49,333 nucleotides of DNA from the IMG/VR virus record IMGVR_UViG_3300037360_000021, positions 1 to 49,333 of that record, one strand, 5' to 3'. Position numbers and translations under genes: made by a program. This document shows, piece after piece, positions 31,910 through 39,857 of the stretch (its first letter is position 1; the number at the start of each line of letters is the position of its first letter). Below the pieces are notes generated by a model. It was given only the letters and a program-made list of their open reading frames with translations, was not told where the DNA came from and ran no database searches. The stretch comes from a virus.

Positions 31910-32590
31910 CTAGTCGAATACCCGTTCCCGCTCCATACGCCGTAACGTCTGCTCTGGAGTCTCCCCCGCAAGCATCTCATACCCACAGCCCACCGTACCG
32001 CCCTTCCACGATCCTGTACGCTCCCCTACCTCATCGTCAAAGGCTACGCTGATACTCTGGCGTACCTTCTCAAACAAACCCGTCCAAGTGAATCCTTTCG
32101 GCCTCCATGCCATCCGATCAACATAAACCGTAGCCGTCCGGTTCTGGACCTCACCGCTTTTTAACTTGTACGTGTACGGAAAAGAAAACTCTTCACGTCC
32201 ATCCGGCTCCTTGTCTTCCCAACACCCAACATAAGGAACCCACGACCCGTCCGCACACCGTACCTCATGCCGCTGGAAAACACTAGAGAACCAAGGCAAG
32301 TCCCAAATCTTTGTCGCCTCATTCCAGTGAAAGTGAATGCAACCGTCGCCAGACGAAAAACCCCACTGCTGCCATTCGCGCATCCAATGCTCACGCTTAG
32401 ACGGTGGAACATACTGAAGCGGAAAATACAGAAAGATATTTAGCAACAGAAAATGAACGTGAAGCATCCACGGCCATTTATCCTCATCGTTTCCGGTATA
32501 GATTACGTCGAATGCGACACCCCACCGATTCCAGTAAACCTCGAAAATTCCAGGGGCGCGAAATCCGCGATCCTCTTTAATGATGTGCAT
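31910..32590 (-). CDS. Conserved phage protein, function unknown
   Basis: 226 residues from ATG 32590 with GGGAG upstream. The sequence has conserved-looking phrases GFSSGDGCIHFHW, a Trp-rich middle, YTYKLKSGEVQNRTATVYVD and VGERTGSWKGGTVGCGYEML followed by GETPEQTLRRME. I know this pattern from other phages, but it has no assigned role; a beta-rich fold is likely. Confidence 0.65.
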   Translation of the reverse strand: MHIIKEDRGFRAPGIFEVYWNRWGVAFDVIYTGNDEDKWPWMLHVHFLLLNIFLYFPLQYVPPSKREHWMREWQQWGFSSGDGCIHFHWNEATKIWDLPWFSSVFQRHEVRCADGSWVPYVGCWEDKEPDGREEFSFPYTYKLKSGEVQNRTATVYVDRMAWRPKGFTWTGLFEKVRQSISVAFDDEVGERTGSWKGGTVGCGYEMLAGETPEQTLRRMERERVFD

Positions 32591-32660
32591 ATTATCTCTC
32601 CCGATGATTCTTTTCCTACCCGCTACTAGATTACCCGTCAATTTCGGGTCGCCTTAATTC

Positions 32661-32873
32661 CTAACGAATCAGATTCCGATTAGCCGCCAACGACTTTTTC
32701 TTCGCCACTGGAATCTTCTGCTCCAGCAACCTCGCCACAGCCTCCACCAACAACGGAATGTAAACCTCATTACCGCATAGCGACCGCATCGGACTCCGCA
32801 ACTCCGAAACCAATTCCGCGTTCGTCCAGCCTCGGATTATTTTCTGCTTGCCTAGTATTTCATCCCGGTCCAT
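32661..32873 (-). CDS. Small helical protein
   Basis: 70 residues, helical with a basic C-terminus (KKKSLAANRNLIR). The pattern WTNAELVSELRSPMRSLCGN and PLLVEAVARLLEQ is a two-helix unit. Function unknown. Confidence 0.55.
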   Translation of the reverse strand: MDRDEILGKQKIIRGWTNAELVSELRSPMRSLCGNEVYIPLLVEAVARLLEQKIPVAKKKSLAANRNLIR

Positions 32874-32897
32874 TTAACACCCCATCATTATGGCACG

Positions 32898-33212
32898 TCA
32901 TCCCAAAATCGTAATCATCTCTGTCACGTCACCGCTTCCATTCCTTACCGTCAGATTCAGAGGCGCTAGATTACGTTTTGGCTTAATCACCTGCCATACC
33001 GCATCCATATGTTTACTTTCCCCGCGCTCGTCCCTGAAATCGGCAAAGCTGGTGCAATACTCCTCGCCCTCATCATCCGAATTACGACACAAAAAATCCG
33101 CAGCCATTGGCAATTTATGCTCTTTGCAAATCTCAATGATCTTAGCCATGAGAGGCGCAATCTGCTCATCATACACCTGTTCTAAATCAAAACTCTCCAT
33201 TTTCTCGCTCAT
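32898..33212 (-). CDS. Small unknown protein
   Basis: 104 residues from the second of two overlapping ATGs (GGGGAG 6 nt upstream). Helical N-terminus (LEQVYDEQIAPLMAKIIEIC) and a beta-type end. It is coupled to the ribbon-helix-helix gene (TAATG). Confidence 0.6.
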   Translation of the reverse strand: MSEKMESFDLEQVYDEQIAPLMAKIIEICKEHKLPMAADFLCRNSDDEGEEYCTSFADFRDERGESKHMDAVWQVIKPKRNLAPLNLTVRNGSGDVTEMITILG

Positions 33213-33214
33213 CA

Positions 33215-33577
33215 TTATCTCCCCTTACACCCTTTTTGATGAAGACCATTTAACCCGCCACACAACAGGCACCCACCGCCCCGATCTGGCTCCTCACCCG
33301 TCGCCACGCGATTACCCCCGCCACTCCCGCCAACCCTACCTGACGACGCATAAGCCACCGGCCTCACCACAGGCTCCTCAATATCCAGAACCCCCACGCC
33401 GCCAGACTCAGCCGATTTTTGCACCGCCATACATCCACCATCCTTTTTATCTGCCCATTCTTGAAGAACACCCACCAATATATACGCACGGCTCCGATCT
33501 TTAATCTTTGCGACCTCATCCGCCGCAATTACGATCTCCTCTGGAACCCTAATCGAAATATGCTTTGTAATACCCAT
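33215..33577 (-). CDS. Ribbon-helix-helix regulator with a Gly-rich, Cys tail
   Basis: 120 residues from ATG 33577. The N-terminus KHISIRVPEEIVIAADEVAK then DRSRAYILVGVLQEW is a CopG/Arc-type RHH DNA-binding domain. A Gly-rich linker leads to CLLCGGLNGLHQKGC, a likely zinc site. It is the first gene of the leftward region and directly follows its own promoter, so it probably controls that region. The mRNA appears leaderless (see 33584-33613). Confidence 0.85.
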   Translation of the reverse strand: MGITKHISIRVPEEIVIAADEVAKIKDRSRAYILVGVLQEWADKKDGGCMAVQKSAESGGVGVLDIEEPVVRPVAYASSGRVGGSGGGNRVATGEEPDRGGGCLLCGGLNGLHQKGCKGR

Positions 33578-33583
33578 GAACAC

Positions 33584-33613
33584 ATCTAAACACAAATAAA
33601 CACACCTTGTCAA
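33584..33613 (-). promoter_or_regulatory. Leftward promoter giving a leaderless RHH mRNA
   Basis: Minus strand: TTGACA (33608-33613), 18 bp, TTAGAT (33584-33589), then GTGTTC and the ATG at 33577, which would be +1. The overlapping TTTAGA at 17-bp spacing would shift +1 by one base. GTGTTCATG also follows the -10 box of the endonuclease-like gene at 37.3 kb. Confidence 0.6.
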
Positions 33614-33646
33614 GCCCTTTCCTCAATTTTTTTCTACGCATATTTT

Positions 33647-33753
33647 CCTGCGCTTACCTACGTATTTAATTCCAATTTTTATTTATTTATTATTCTCCTG
33701 CGCTTGTACACGTACCTGTTTATTTTATTTTCTATTCTTATTTTTCTGCGCTT
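33647..33753 (+). repeat. Three CCTGCGCTT copies, about 50 bp apart
   Basis: Copies at 33647-33655, 33697-33705 and 33745-33753 (the last starts with T), at 50 and 48 bp, in an AT-rich stretch. On the minus strand each is followed by A/T-rich DNA (e.g. AATAATAA), as in the methyltransferase promoter. Confidence 0.6.
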
Positions 33754-34220
33754 TCGACTTAATTTCCCGGTTTTTATATGCAGAGACCGAAGCCGTCAGT
33801 CGTTCATGAGCCGTGCGTCACTCAGGACAACTGCACATGGACTGCCATACTGGACTATAATACAATAAAAGTTGTGGATTACCGTAAAATATAGTGGTAC
33901 ACGCGCATTTTATCCCATTCTTTGAAATAGGCTCTGCCGTCCCGTACACTGTATCGCTACCATTGCGCCTATATCCCTGTAATATGCCTCTAATATGCCT
34001 GTTTATGGCCTTTATCGGCCTATACAGCGCTCCCGCGCCGATAGATGCGCCTGTACCGGCTCACAGCGCTCGCCGATGCGCCTTAATAGCGTTATCTTGC
34101 GCCTAATATTTGATAGCGCTTAGTGAAGATCGTTGGTGGGCAAAAAGCCGTCACTTGTCTTTGAATAAACACCGCGTGCAAGTGTGTACAAACGGCAGAG
34201 CATTAAAGTTGAGCGCGACA

Positions 34221-34309
34221 AATAAATATCGGCGCATTGAAATAATAATCGGGAGTCCATCGAATAAATACCGGCTGCATAATAATCGGCTGCTGAAATA
34301 AATATCGGC
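34221..34309 (+). repeat. Iteron-like array, AATAAATATCGGC
   Basis: Five related copies: AATAAATATCGGC (34221), AATAATAATCGGG (34241), AATAAATACCGGC (34263), ATAATAATCGGC (34279) and AATAAATATCGGC (34297). The CGG cores are 20, 22, 15 and 19 bp apart, about one to two helical turns. Initiator-protein binding sites are the usual explanation for such arrays. Confidence 0.6.
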
Positions 34310-34315
34310 TTGAGT

Positions 34316-34341
34316 GGGAGACCGCTACGCGGTCCGCTCCC
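34316..34341 (+). other. Long GC-rich hairpin next to the iterons
   Basis: GGGAG-ACCGC, 3-nt loop, GCGGT, a 3-nt bulge, CTCCC: ten base pairs. No T run follows, so it is not a typical terminator. Confidence 0.4.
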
Positions 34342-35049
34342 GCGTCCCTGTCTATCCCTGTAGAGTGTTTACTAGATGAATAGTATTTGATTCCTATCGG
34401 CATTATGGTATTCCATAGATTCGCTTTTAATTCGACGTTATCAGATAGTAACGCTGTGACCGTGCCAATTATTACCATATAGTCAACAGATGTGCATAAT
34501 CGTCAATGTTTACGCGGGTTTTCGTGTTTTCCTATTGACTAAGTAGTAACAATCCGAAACAGGCGCAGTTTTGTTAGTAAGTGATTGATTTTAATGATGT
34601 TGCTGCACATGAATTGAGTGTAAAGTTTACCAGATAGTACATAGCAGCGCTGCGATTCTAAGGCACCTTGTAGGCGCAGATAAATAAATATGAGGGTATC
34701 CCATAGGTATACTCGCAAACGTTCGTTAGAACAAAAATACAGTTTTTAATATCTCTCGATTATCGGCGCATTCTCCGCCCGCTTTTATGCCTCACTTAAG
34801 AGGGTAATACCCTCTACACTTCCGGCTGCTCACAGTCCTACCTTATATATAGATAACCTGTAGAGTGTTTTGATTATCCTATCGGCGTCAAGGTTCCGAG
34901 TACAGCGCTCCCGCTATCCTATATATAGATGCACGCGGGCAGTGTACCTTTATTCCTTGCGCATCATGTAAAATCTAAGCTATTGATTCTACGCGATATA
35001 AATAAATGTTTCCCTAAATAGTGGTAAATGTTTACTCTTTTGTTGGGGA

Positions 35050-35071
35050 AGTGGTAAATAAATACCACTTT
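35050..35071 (+). promoter_or_regulatory. Palindrome AAGTGGTA-N6-TACCACTT, candidate operator
   Basis: Perfect 8-bp arms around AATAAA. A half-site with the same AGTGGTAAAT lies at 35020-35029. It stands just upstream of the rightward promoter, a good place for a repressor or activator. Confidence 0.5.
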
Positions 35072-35121
35072 GCATTTTAATCGCTTCTCATTAAAATCAA
35101 CTATATACACGTTTACAGAGT

Positions 35122-35149
35122 TTGGCACGTTGCTTGCTAAGTATAGAGT
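35122..35149 (+). promoter_or_regulatory. Candidate rightward promoter
   Basis: TTGGCA (35122-35127), 16 bp, TAGAGT (35144-35149). AGGAG then precedes the ATG at 35171. TAGAGTGTT also occurs at two places further left. Confidence 0.5.
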
Positions 35150-35170
35150 GTTGTACAGGAGATTGAACAC

Positions 35171-36205
35171 ATGAGCGTATCGCCAAAACAATTGACCGCG
35201 TTACTCGCAGCCATGATTCCTGCCCGCTTGCCGTTACTAATTACAGGCGCGCCGGGAGTTGGCAAGTCTGACATTATCTCTCAAGCGGCAGCAAGCGCTG
35301 GAGCAGACCTGCTTATCTCACATCCTGCCGTAGCGGACCCGACAGATGCTAAAGGGTTACCATGGCCAAAAGCCGATGGAAACACCGCCACTTTCCTGCC
35401 TTTTGGTGAACTGGCAACGGCAATAAATGCCGTTCGTCCTACAGTTTGGCTGCTAGACGATCTAGGGCAGGCCACTCCTGCCGTACAAGCTAGCTTTATG
35501 CAGTTAATCCTTGCGCGACGGGTAAACGGTCACATCTTGCCGGATTGCATTACCTTTGTTGCCGCGACGAATCGGCGCAGTGACCGTGCCGGAGTATCAG
35601 GGATTTTAGAGCCGGTAAAATCACGGTTTGCGTGCATTGTTGATCTTGAAGCCAATATCGATGACTGGAGTACATGGGCATACGCTCACAGCGTATCGCC
35701 TATGCTGATAGCATTTTTGCGCTTTCGTCCTGAATTGCTTTGCAATTTTCAGGCTACGGCAGACCTTACAAACTCGCCAGTTCCGCGCACGTGGTCTCAC
35801 GTTGCCAAACTCGAAGCGCTGAATTTGCCCGCTGAAATTGAATCGGCTGCATTTTCGGGAGCGGTCGGCGAAGGTGCTGCTCTTGAGTACCTGTCTTTCA
35901 GGTCCATGTATCGGTCCCTTATCAATCTTGACGCGATTCTCTTGAATCCTGATACTGCCGCTATTCCTAGCAAGCCTAGTGAATTGTATGCTGTATCGGT
36001 TGGACTCGCAGCCCGCGCAAACGATAACAATTTTGCACGTATCGCAACCTACGCCACCCGGCTTTACACTGAAGCGGATCATGGCGAGTTTGCCGTATTG
36101 CTAGTCCGTGACGCGATTAGACGCGATGAAAAGATTCAATATACCGATTCTTTCGTTCGTTTGAATTCCGGTCCCATCGGCCAATTGATAAGCGGCAGAG
36201 AGTAA
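35171..36205 (+). CDS. MoxR-type AAA ATPase
   Basis: 344 residues. Walker A is GAPGVGKSD (near 25), Walker B is VWLLDDLG (near 95), and AATN (near 138) is a sensor-1 motif; a helical C-terminal part follows. MoxR ATPases act as chaperones that load or activate VWA-domain partners, and a VWA/metallopeptidase protein is encoded at 37933-39081. AGGAG lies 9 nt before the ATG. It opens the rightward operon; the cellular target is unknown. Confidence 0.85.
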   Translation: MSVSPKQLTALLAAMIPARLPLLITGAPGVGKSDIISQAAASAGADLLISHPAVADPTDAKGLPWPKADGNTATFLPFGELATAINAVRPTVWLLDDLGQATPAVQASFMQLILARRVNGHILPDCITFVAATNRRSDRAGVSGILEPVKSRFACIVDLEANIDDWSTWAYAHSVSPMLIAFLRFRPELLCNFQATADLTNSPVPRTWSHVAKLEALNLPAEIESAAFSGAVGEGAALEYLSFRSMYRSLINLDAILLNPDTAAIPSKPSELYAVSVGLAARANDNNFARIATYATRLYTEADHGEFAVLLVRDAIRRDEKIQYTDSFVRLNSGPIGQLISGRE

Positions 36206-36258
36206 TTTTTATCCTTCCGCCATGCCGTAAACGTACCATAACCGATTATCAGGAGAAT

Positions 36259-37134
36259 ATGACAATGACAATGACCGATCTTCACACTCGCGCAATGCTC
36301 GTTAGCTTGCGTATCAGCGCATGGTCTGCCCGCAAGTATGACCGCAAAGTGTCTCAAGAGACCGCGACTTTGCACAATACCACTCTTGACGCGGGCAGGT
36401 ATAACAAGTGCCTGCTGCCCGGTGACGCTCCAGCATATAAGGCGCTGGTCTCGCACATTGCCAACTTGCGCGTACTGAATTACGCGCAGACCTTGCCGTG
36501 GTCAGATGATGGTTGGAGAATGCTGCCGGTGAAGAATTATCAGGCGTACACCGATACAATCCGACAAGGCTTCCATACGGCAGACAGTTTGCTGTCTGAC
36601 TTCATTTCAGAGTATCCTTCCTATCGGCTTGAGGCACAGCGGGTTCTAAACGGAATGTTTCAGGATTCCGATTACCCTACAAACATTCGTGACCGCTATG
36701 AATGGACCGTGGAATATGCGCCTGTACCGCAAGGTATTGACTTCCGCGTTACGCTTGCACAGAGTGAGATTGATACCATTGCCGCCCGCACCGAAGAACG
36801 TGTACAGCAAGCATTCACAGCGGCAATGCAAGGGAAAGACGGCGCAGTTGATAGGTTGCGGAAAGTGGTATCGGCGATTGTTGAAAAATGCTCTTCTCCT
36901 GATGCAATTTTCCGCGATACATTGATAGGGAACGCAAGGGAACTTTGCGACGTGCTTACACGTTTGAACGTCACCGAAGATCCACAACTTGAAGCGCTCC
37001 GCCGTCAAACGGAATTACTCGCCAGCACGGAACCTCAGACACTCCGTGACGTTCCCGAAGTTCGCGCCGATGTAGCAAAGCAAGCGCAGAGCATTCTGGA
37101 TTCCATGACCGCGACTTACGGAAACATTTTCTAG
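36259..37134 (+). CDS. DUF3150-like middle protein of the MoxR/VWA module
   Basis: 291 residues, mostly helical, with an Arg/Gln-rich middle (EERVQQAFTAAMQGKDGAVD). I place it in the DUF3150-like group because it lies between MoxR and the VWA gene, as that group does in other phages, and has similar length. AGGAG precedes ATG 36259 (ATG 36265 is an alternative). It could be the bridging subunit of a three-part machine; sequence motifs alone do not prove this. Confidence 0.55.
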   Translation: MTMTMTDLHTRAMLVSLRISAWSARKYDRKVSQETATLHNTTLDAGRYNKCLLPGDAPAYKALVSHIANLRVLNYAQTLPWSDDGWRMLPVKNYQAYTDTIRQGFHTADSLLSDFISEYPSYRLEAQRVLNGMFQDSDYPTNIRDRYEWTVEYAPVPQGIDFRVTLAQSEIDTIAARTEERVQQAFTAAMQGKDGAVDRLRKVVSAIVEKCSSPDAIFRDTLIGNARELCDVLTRLNVTEDPQLEALRRQTELLASTEPQTLRDVPEVRADVAKQAQSILDSMTATYGNIF

Positions 37135-37172
37135 TTTCCTATCGGCCTGCCCGTGCCGTGATAACGGGCAAT

Positions 37173-37202
37173 TTGACAATCGTTAGCCGTATCGAATACA
37201 GT
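37173..37202 (+). promoter_or_regulatory. Promoter TTGACA-N18-TACAGT
   Basis: TTGACA (37173-37178), 18 bp, TACAGT (37197-37202), with CGAATACAGTTTAG at its right end; the same 14 bases end the promoter at 42426-42455. A 6-bp hairpin (GCCCGT/ACGGGC) lies just before, possibly ending the upstream transcript. Confidence 0.65.
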
Positions 37203-37270
37203 TTAGCAAGCATGAACGCAAGCATTATGGGAAGGATTCTATGACCGCTCAAGGTAAAACGACCGGATTA

Positions 37271-37300
37271 TTGCTTGACTCGCACATTGTACGGTATACT
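37271..37300 (+). promoter_or_regulatory. Candidate leaderless promoter of the endonuclease-like gene
   Basis: TTGCTT (37271-37276), 18 bp, TATACT (37295-37300), then GTGTTC and ATG 37307 at the expected +1. Confidence 0.5.
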
Positions 37301-37306
37301 GTGTTC

Positions 37307-37933
37307 ATGAGCAAACCACTTGATCTAGCAGGAAAAAATTTTGTAAGACTGACAGTAGTTAAACGCGCAGGGAGTACATCTAAAGGAAACACTTTATGGG
37401 AATGCCTCTGCGTTTGCGGCAAGACTTTAATCCTTCCGGGAAAAAATCTTGTCAATGGTAACACTCAATCATGCGGATGCTTGAAGAGTGATTCTACATC
37501 GGCACGGATGCGCGAAAGTCGCACAACTCACGGACTCTCACGGACTCTCACTTATCACACTTGGAATACGATGATTGACCGCTGTACAGAACCTAATAGC
37601 GAAAAATATCCGATATACGGTGGACGCGGTATTACCATCTGTGAACGGTGGATGAAATTTGAGAATTTTCTCGCCGATATGGGCGAAAAGGTTCGCGGTA
37701 TGTCAATCGAGAGAATCAACAATAACGGCAATTATGAGCCGGAAAATTGCAAATGGGCAACTCCGAAAGAACAGGCAAACAATACGCGCAGGAATCGGAG
37801 AATTGCCCATAATGGAGAAAATTTAACGCTTGCAGAATGGTCACAGCGTTTAGGCGTTACTCCATCGACTCTTCACGAAAGAATAGCCAAACATGGCGAG
37901 TTTATTGCCCTGTCATTTGAGAGGAAACGGTAA
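37307..37933 (+). CDS. Homing-endonuclease-like protein
   Basis: 208 residues. A Cys-rich N-terminal finger (CVCG...SCGC) is followed by YHTWNTMIDRCTEPN, YPIYGGRGITICERW and MSIERINNNGNYEPENCKWA then TPKEQANN, the usual phrase set of a phage HNH-like/AP2-associated homing family, and a C-terminal HTH-like module (LAEWSQRLGVTPSTLHERI). It is encoded between two genes of the MoxR module, a typical free-standing insertion. ATG 37307 is preferred over 37241. The stop overlaps the next start (TAATG). Confidence 0.65.
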   Translation: MSKPLDLAGKNFVRLTVVKRAGSTSKGNTLWECLCVCGKTLILPGKNLVNGNTQSCGCLKSDSTSARMRESRTTHGLSRTLTYHTWNTMIDRCTEPNSEKYPIYGGRGITICERWMKFENFLADMGEKVRGMSIERINNNGNYEPENCKWATPKEQANNTRRNRRIAHNGENLTLAEWSQRLGVTPSTLHERIAKHGEFIALSFERKR

Positions 37934-39081
37934 TGTCTGCTCAATCAAAAATGGCTTCCGCCCGTGTTTCGTTAGTTTTAGACCAACCTTTTTTTGGTTC
38001 CCTTGCCTTATCCCTGAAGTTCAAAGAGGATACAGGCTGTGAGACCGCATGGACTGACGGGCGGTCACTTGGCTACAATCCTACGTTTATCGAATCCTTG
38101 CCGCATGACCGCGTGACCGCGCTAGTCGCGCATGAAGTCATGCATTGTGCAATGGGTCACCCATGGCGGAGAGAAGCTCGCGATTCTAAAAATTGGAATA
38201 TCGCCTGTGATTATTCCATAAATTCAGAATTACGTGATTCCGGCTTTACTTTGCCCGCTGGATCATTGTTTCCTAGTGTTTCGGGAAAATCGGCGGAATG
38301 GCATTATGCCCGCGTTCAACAGAATGACAAGCCGCAACCTAACGGCAATGGGAACGGTCAAGGGCAGGGCAATAATCCAGCGCAAGGGCAAAGCAAGCCG
38401 GACCCGCTCGGAGAAGTAAGGGACGCTCCGAGCGATATAGACGCCGATGGAGACCCGGCTCCCACTGAGCAAGAATGGAAACAAAAAGCGGCGCAGGCAC
38501 TAAACGCCGCTAAGATGTGCGGCAAATTGCCCGGTGGACTCGCAAGAACGGTCAAGGATTCTCTCAAGGCTAAGATCGATGTACGGTCCCTGTTACTCCG
38601 TTTTTTTAGTGAACGTTGCAATTCAGATTATTCATGGACGCGGCCAAACTCCCGCTATGTCGCATCAGGATTGTACCTGCCCGCTCTTGAGTCAAAGGAA
38701 CTCGGAGAGATCGCAATAGGCATAGACACATCTGGCAGCGTATCGGCGGAGTCACTTTCCTTTGCCCGTGGAACACTTGAGTCTATCATTGAAGAATTAT
38801 CACCGTTAGCTGTAAACGTCTATTACTTTGATTCCGAAGTATCCAGCATTGACCGCTTTGATAAAGGCGATACCTTGACGTGGAAGCCGACAGGGTTCAG
38901 TGGAACTGATTTTAGGCCGGTACTCAAGGCCATTGAAGATGATGGTACAGCGGTCTGTGCCGTGATAATTACGGACCTCGAAGGTCCGTTCCCTGAGTCT
39001 TGCGACTTGCCTGTAATATGGCTATCAACAGATGAACAGAATACTGCTCCGTTTGGCGAGACCGTTTACTTGGACCGCTGA
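37933..39081 (+). CDS. DUF2201-type metallopeptidase/VWA protein
   Basis: 382 residues. The N-terminal part has AHEVMHCAMGHPWRREARDS, a zinc metallopeptidase HExxH motif with further His; the middle is Gly/Asn/Gln-rich linker (NGNGQGQGNN); the C-terminal part has IGIDTSGSVSAESLSFARGT, a von Willebrand A MIDAS motif. This is the DUF2201 architecture found next to MoxR ATPases in phages. The physiological substrate is unknown. Confidence 0.85.
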   Translation: MSAQSKMASARVSLVLDQPFFGSLALSLKFKEDTGCETAWTDGRSLGYNPTFIESLPHDRVTALVAHEVMHCAMGHPWRREARDSKNWNIACDYSINSELRDSGFTLPAGSLFPSVSGKSAEWHYARVQQNDKPQPNGNGNGQGQGNNPAQGQSKPDPLGEVRDAPSDIDADGDPAPTEQEWKQKAAQALNAAKMCGKLPGGLARTVKDSLKAKIDVRSLLLRFFSERCNSDYSWTRPNSRYVASGLYLPALESKELGEIAIGIDTSGSVSAESLSFARGTLESIIEELSPLAVNVYYFDSEVSSIDRFDKGDTLTWKPTGFSGTDFRPVLKAIEDDGTAVCAVIITDLEGPFPESCDLPVIWLSTDEQNTAPFGETVYLDR

Positions 39082-39166
39082 TTCCTACGCGGGCAGGGTA
39101 ATCCCTTGCCCGTCACTGTCAATCGTTCCTAGTGGCCTTACAGCACGTTCTAGGGGCCATCTAACC

Positions 39167-39211
39167 TTTGATAGGGAACCAAACCGTTTTTAATTCCTAT
39201 GGCGATAGGAA
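39167..39211 (+). promoter_or_regulatory. Start-associated repeat, with palindromic partner
   Basis: TTTGATAGGGAACCAA (39167-39182), followed by the inverted repeat TTCCTAT-GGCG-ATAGGAA (39194-39211). It stands upstream of the 80-aa gene and belongs to the TTTGATAGG family described under findings. Confidence 0.6.
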
Positions 39212-39236
39212 AATTCAGAACAGGGAGAATCGAATC

Positions 39237-39479
39237 ATGGCAAAGTATCACGTAATGCTAAACCGTGACGTAGTAACGACTATAGGCCACTTGGTCATTT
39301 CCGGCATAGTCGATGGGAAAGAAACGGTTATAGCCCCTCCTACCAGCTTTATACAGACAGCCGGGGCGCGAGTGTTCAAAACAATCAAGGCCGCAAAGGG
39401 ATTTATCGCGGCGCAACGGGCAAGCCATGGGCAGGATGTATGCTCAGACGTTTACCTTGACATTGACTGCCTTTGCTAA
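39237..39479 (+). CDS. Small unknown protein
   Basis: 80 residues from ATG 39237 with GGGAG upstream. The N-terminal half is beta-type (YHVMLNRDVVTTIGHLVISG), the end helical with Cys. No family is recognised. Confidence 0.6.
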   Translation: MAKYHVMLNRDVVTTIGHLVISGIVDGKETVIAPPTSFIQTAGARVFKTIKAAKGFIAAQRASHGQDVCSDVYLDIDCLC

Positions 39480-39485
39480 CCGCCC

Positions 39486-39520
39486 GCCGGACGCATCCGG
39501 CAAGCAGGGCAGACGCCCTG
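39486..39520 (+). other. Two adjacent GC hairpins
   Basis: GCCGGA-cgca-TCCGGC (39486-39501) and CAGGGC-agac-GCCCTG (39505-39520). The word GACGCATCCGGCA appears again near 40132. No T run, so not a clear terminator. Confidence 0.4.
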
Positions 39521-39578
39521 GGAGAGAGGACAAACAACCGGCAGCGGAGAGCTGCAAACGGCTTTGGAGGCCAGTATA

Positions 39579-39857
39579 ATGTCCAACAAAATCACTTTTA
39601 GCGTAATCGTCCGCGATGCAAATTCTTGGGATCAATCCACCGGGATCTGCGCAGAGCTTGCCAATTGTGGCCATGCTCACCGCACAATTGAGGCCGCGCA
39701 GCATTGCATGGAGCAGCTCACTGCATGGCATTGCCTTTGCGGGCGCACCACGCAGAGCTATGCGCCTTGCTGCCACACGCCCCACAACAGCACATCGGCT
39801 CGCTGGTATCATGCGCAGATCGAGGCCAGCAACGGCGAGGCGGTGATCCATGGATAG
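39579..39857 (+). CDS. Cys/His-rich protein
   Basis: 92 residues from ATG 39579 (GGAGG upstream). CGHAHRTIEAAQHC and CLCG...CCH suggest metal sites. It overlaps the next gene by 8 bp. The composition is richer in GC than its neighbours. Function unknown. Confidence 0.6.
   Translation: MSNKITFSVIVRDANSWDQSTGICAELANCGHAHRTIEAAQHCMEQLTAWHCLCGRTTQSYAPCCHTPHNSTSARWYHAQIEASNGEAVIHG

Larger units (their letters stand above)
33614..35121. other. Non-coding control region of about 1.5 kb, candidate origin
   Basis: No gene can be supported here; open frames are short and low in coding signal. The region is AT-rich with GC islands and holds: three CCTGCGCTT copies (33647, 33697, 33745), TAATATGCCT doubled near 33981, five iteron-like copies (34221-34309), a long hairpin (34316-34341), TATATATAGAT twice (34843, 34918), CCTGTAGAGTGTTT twice (34357, 34857), and AGTGGTA repeats near 35020-35071. 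It lies between the leftward and rightward transcription units, where phage origins and early control sites often lie. Confidence 0.55.
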
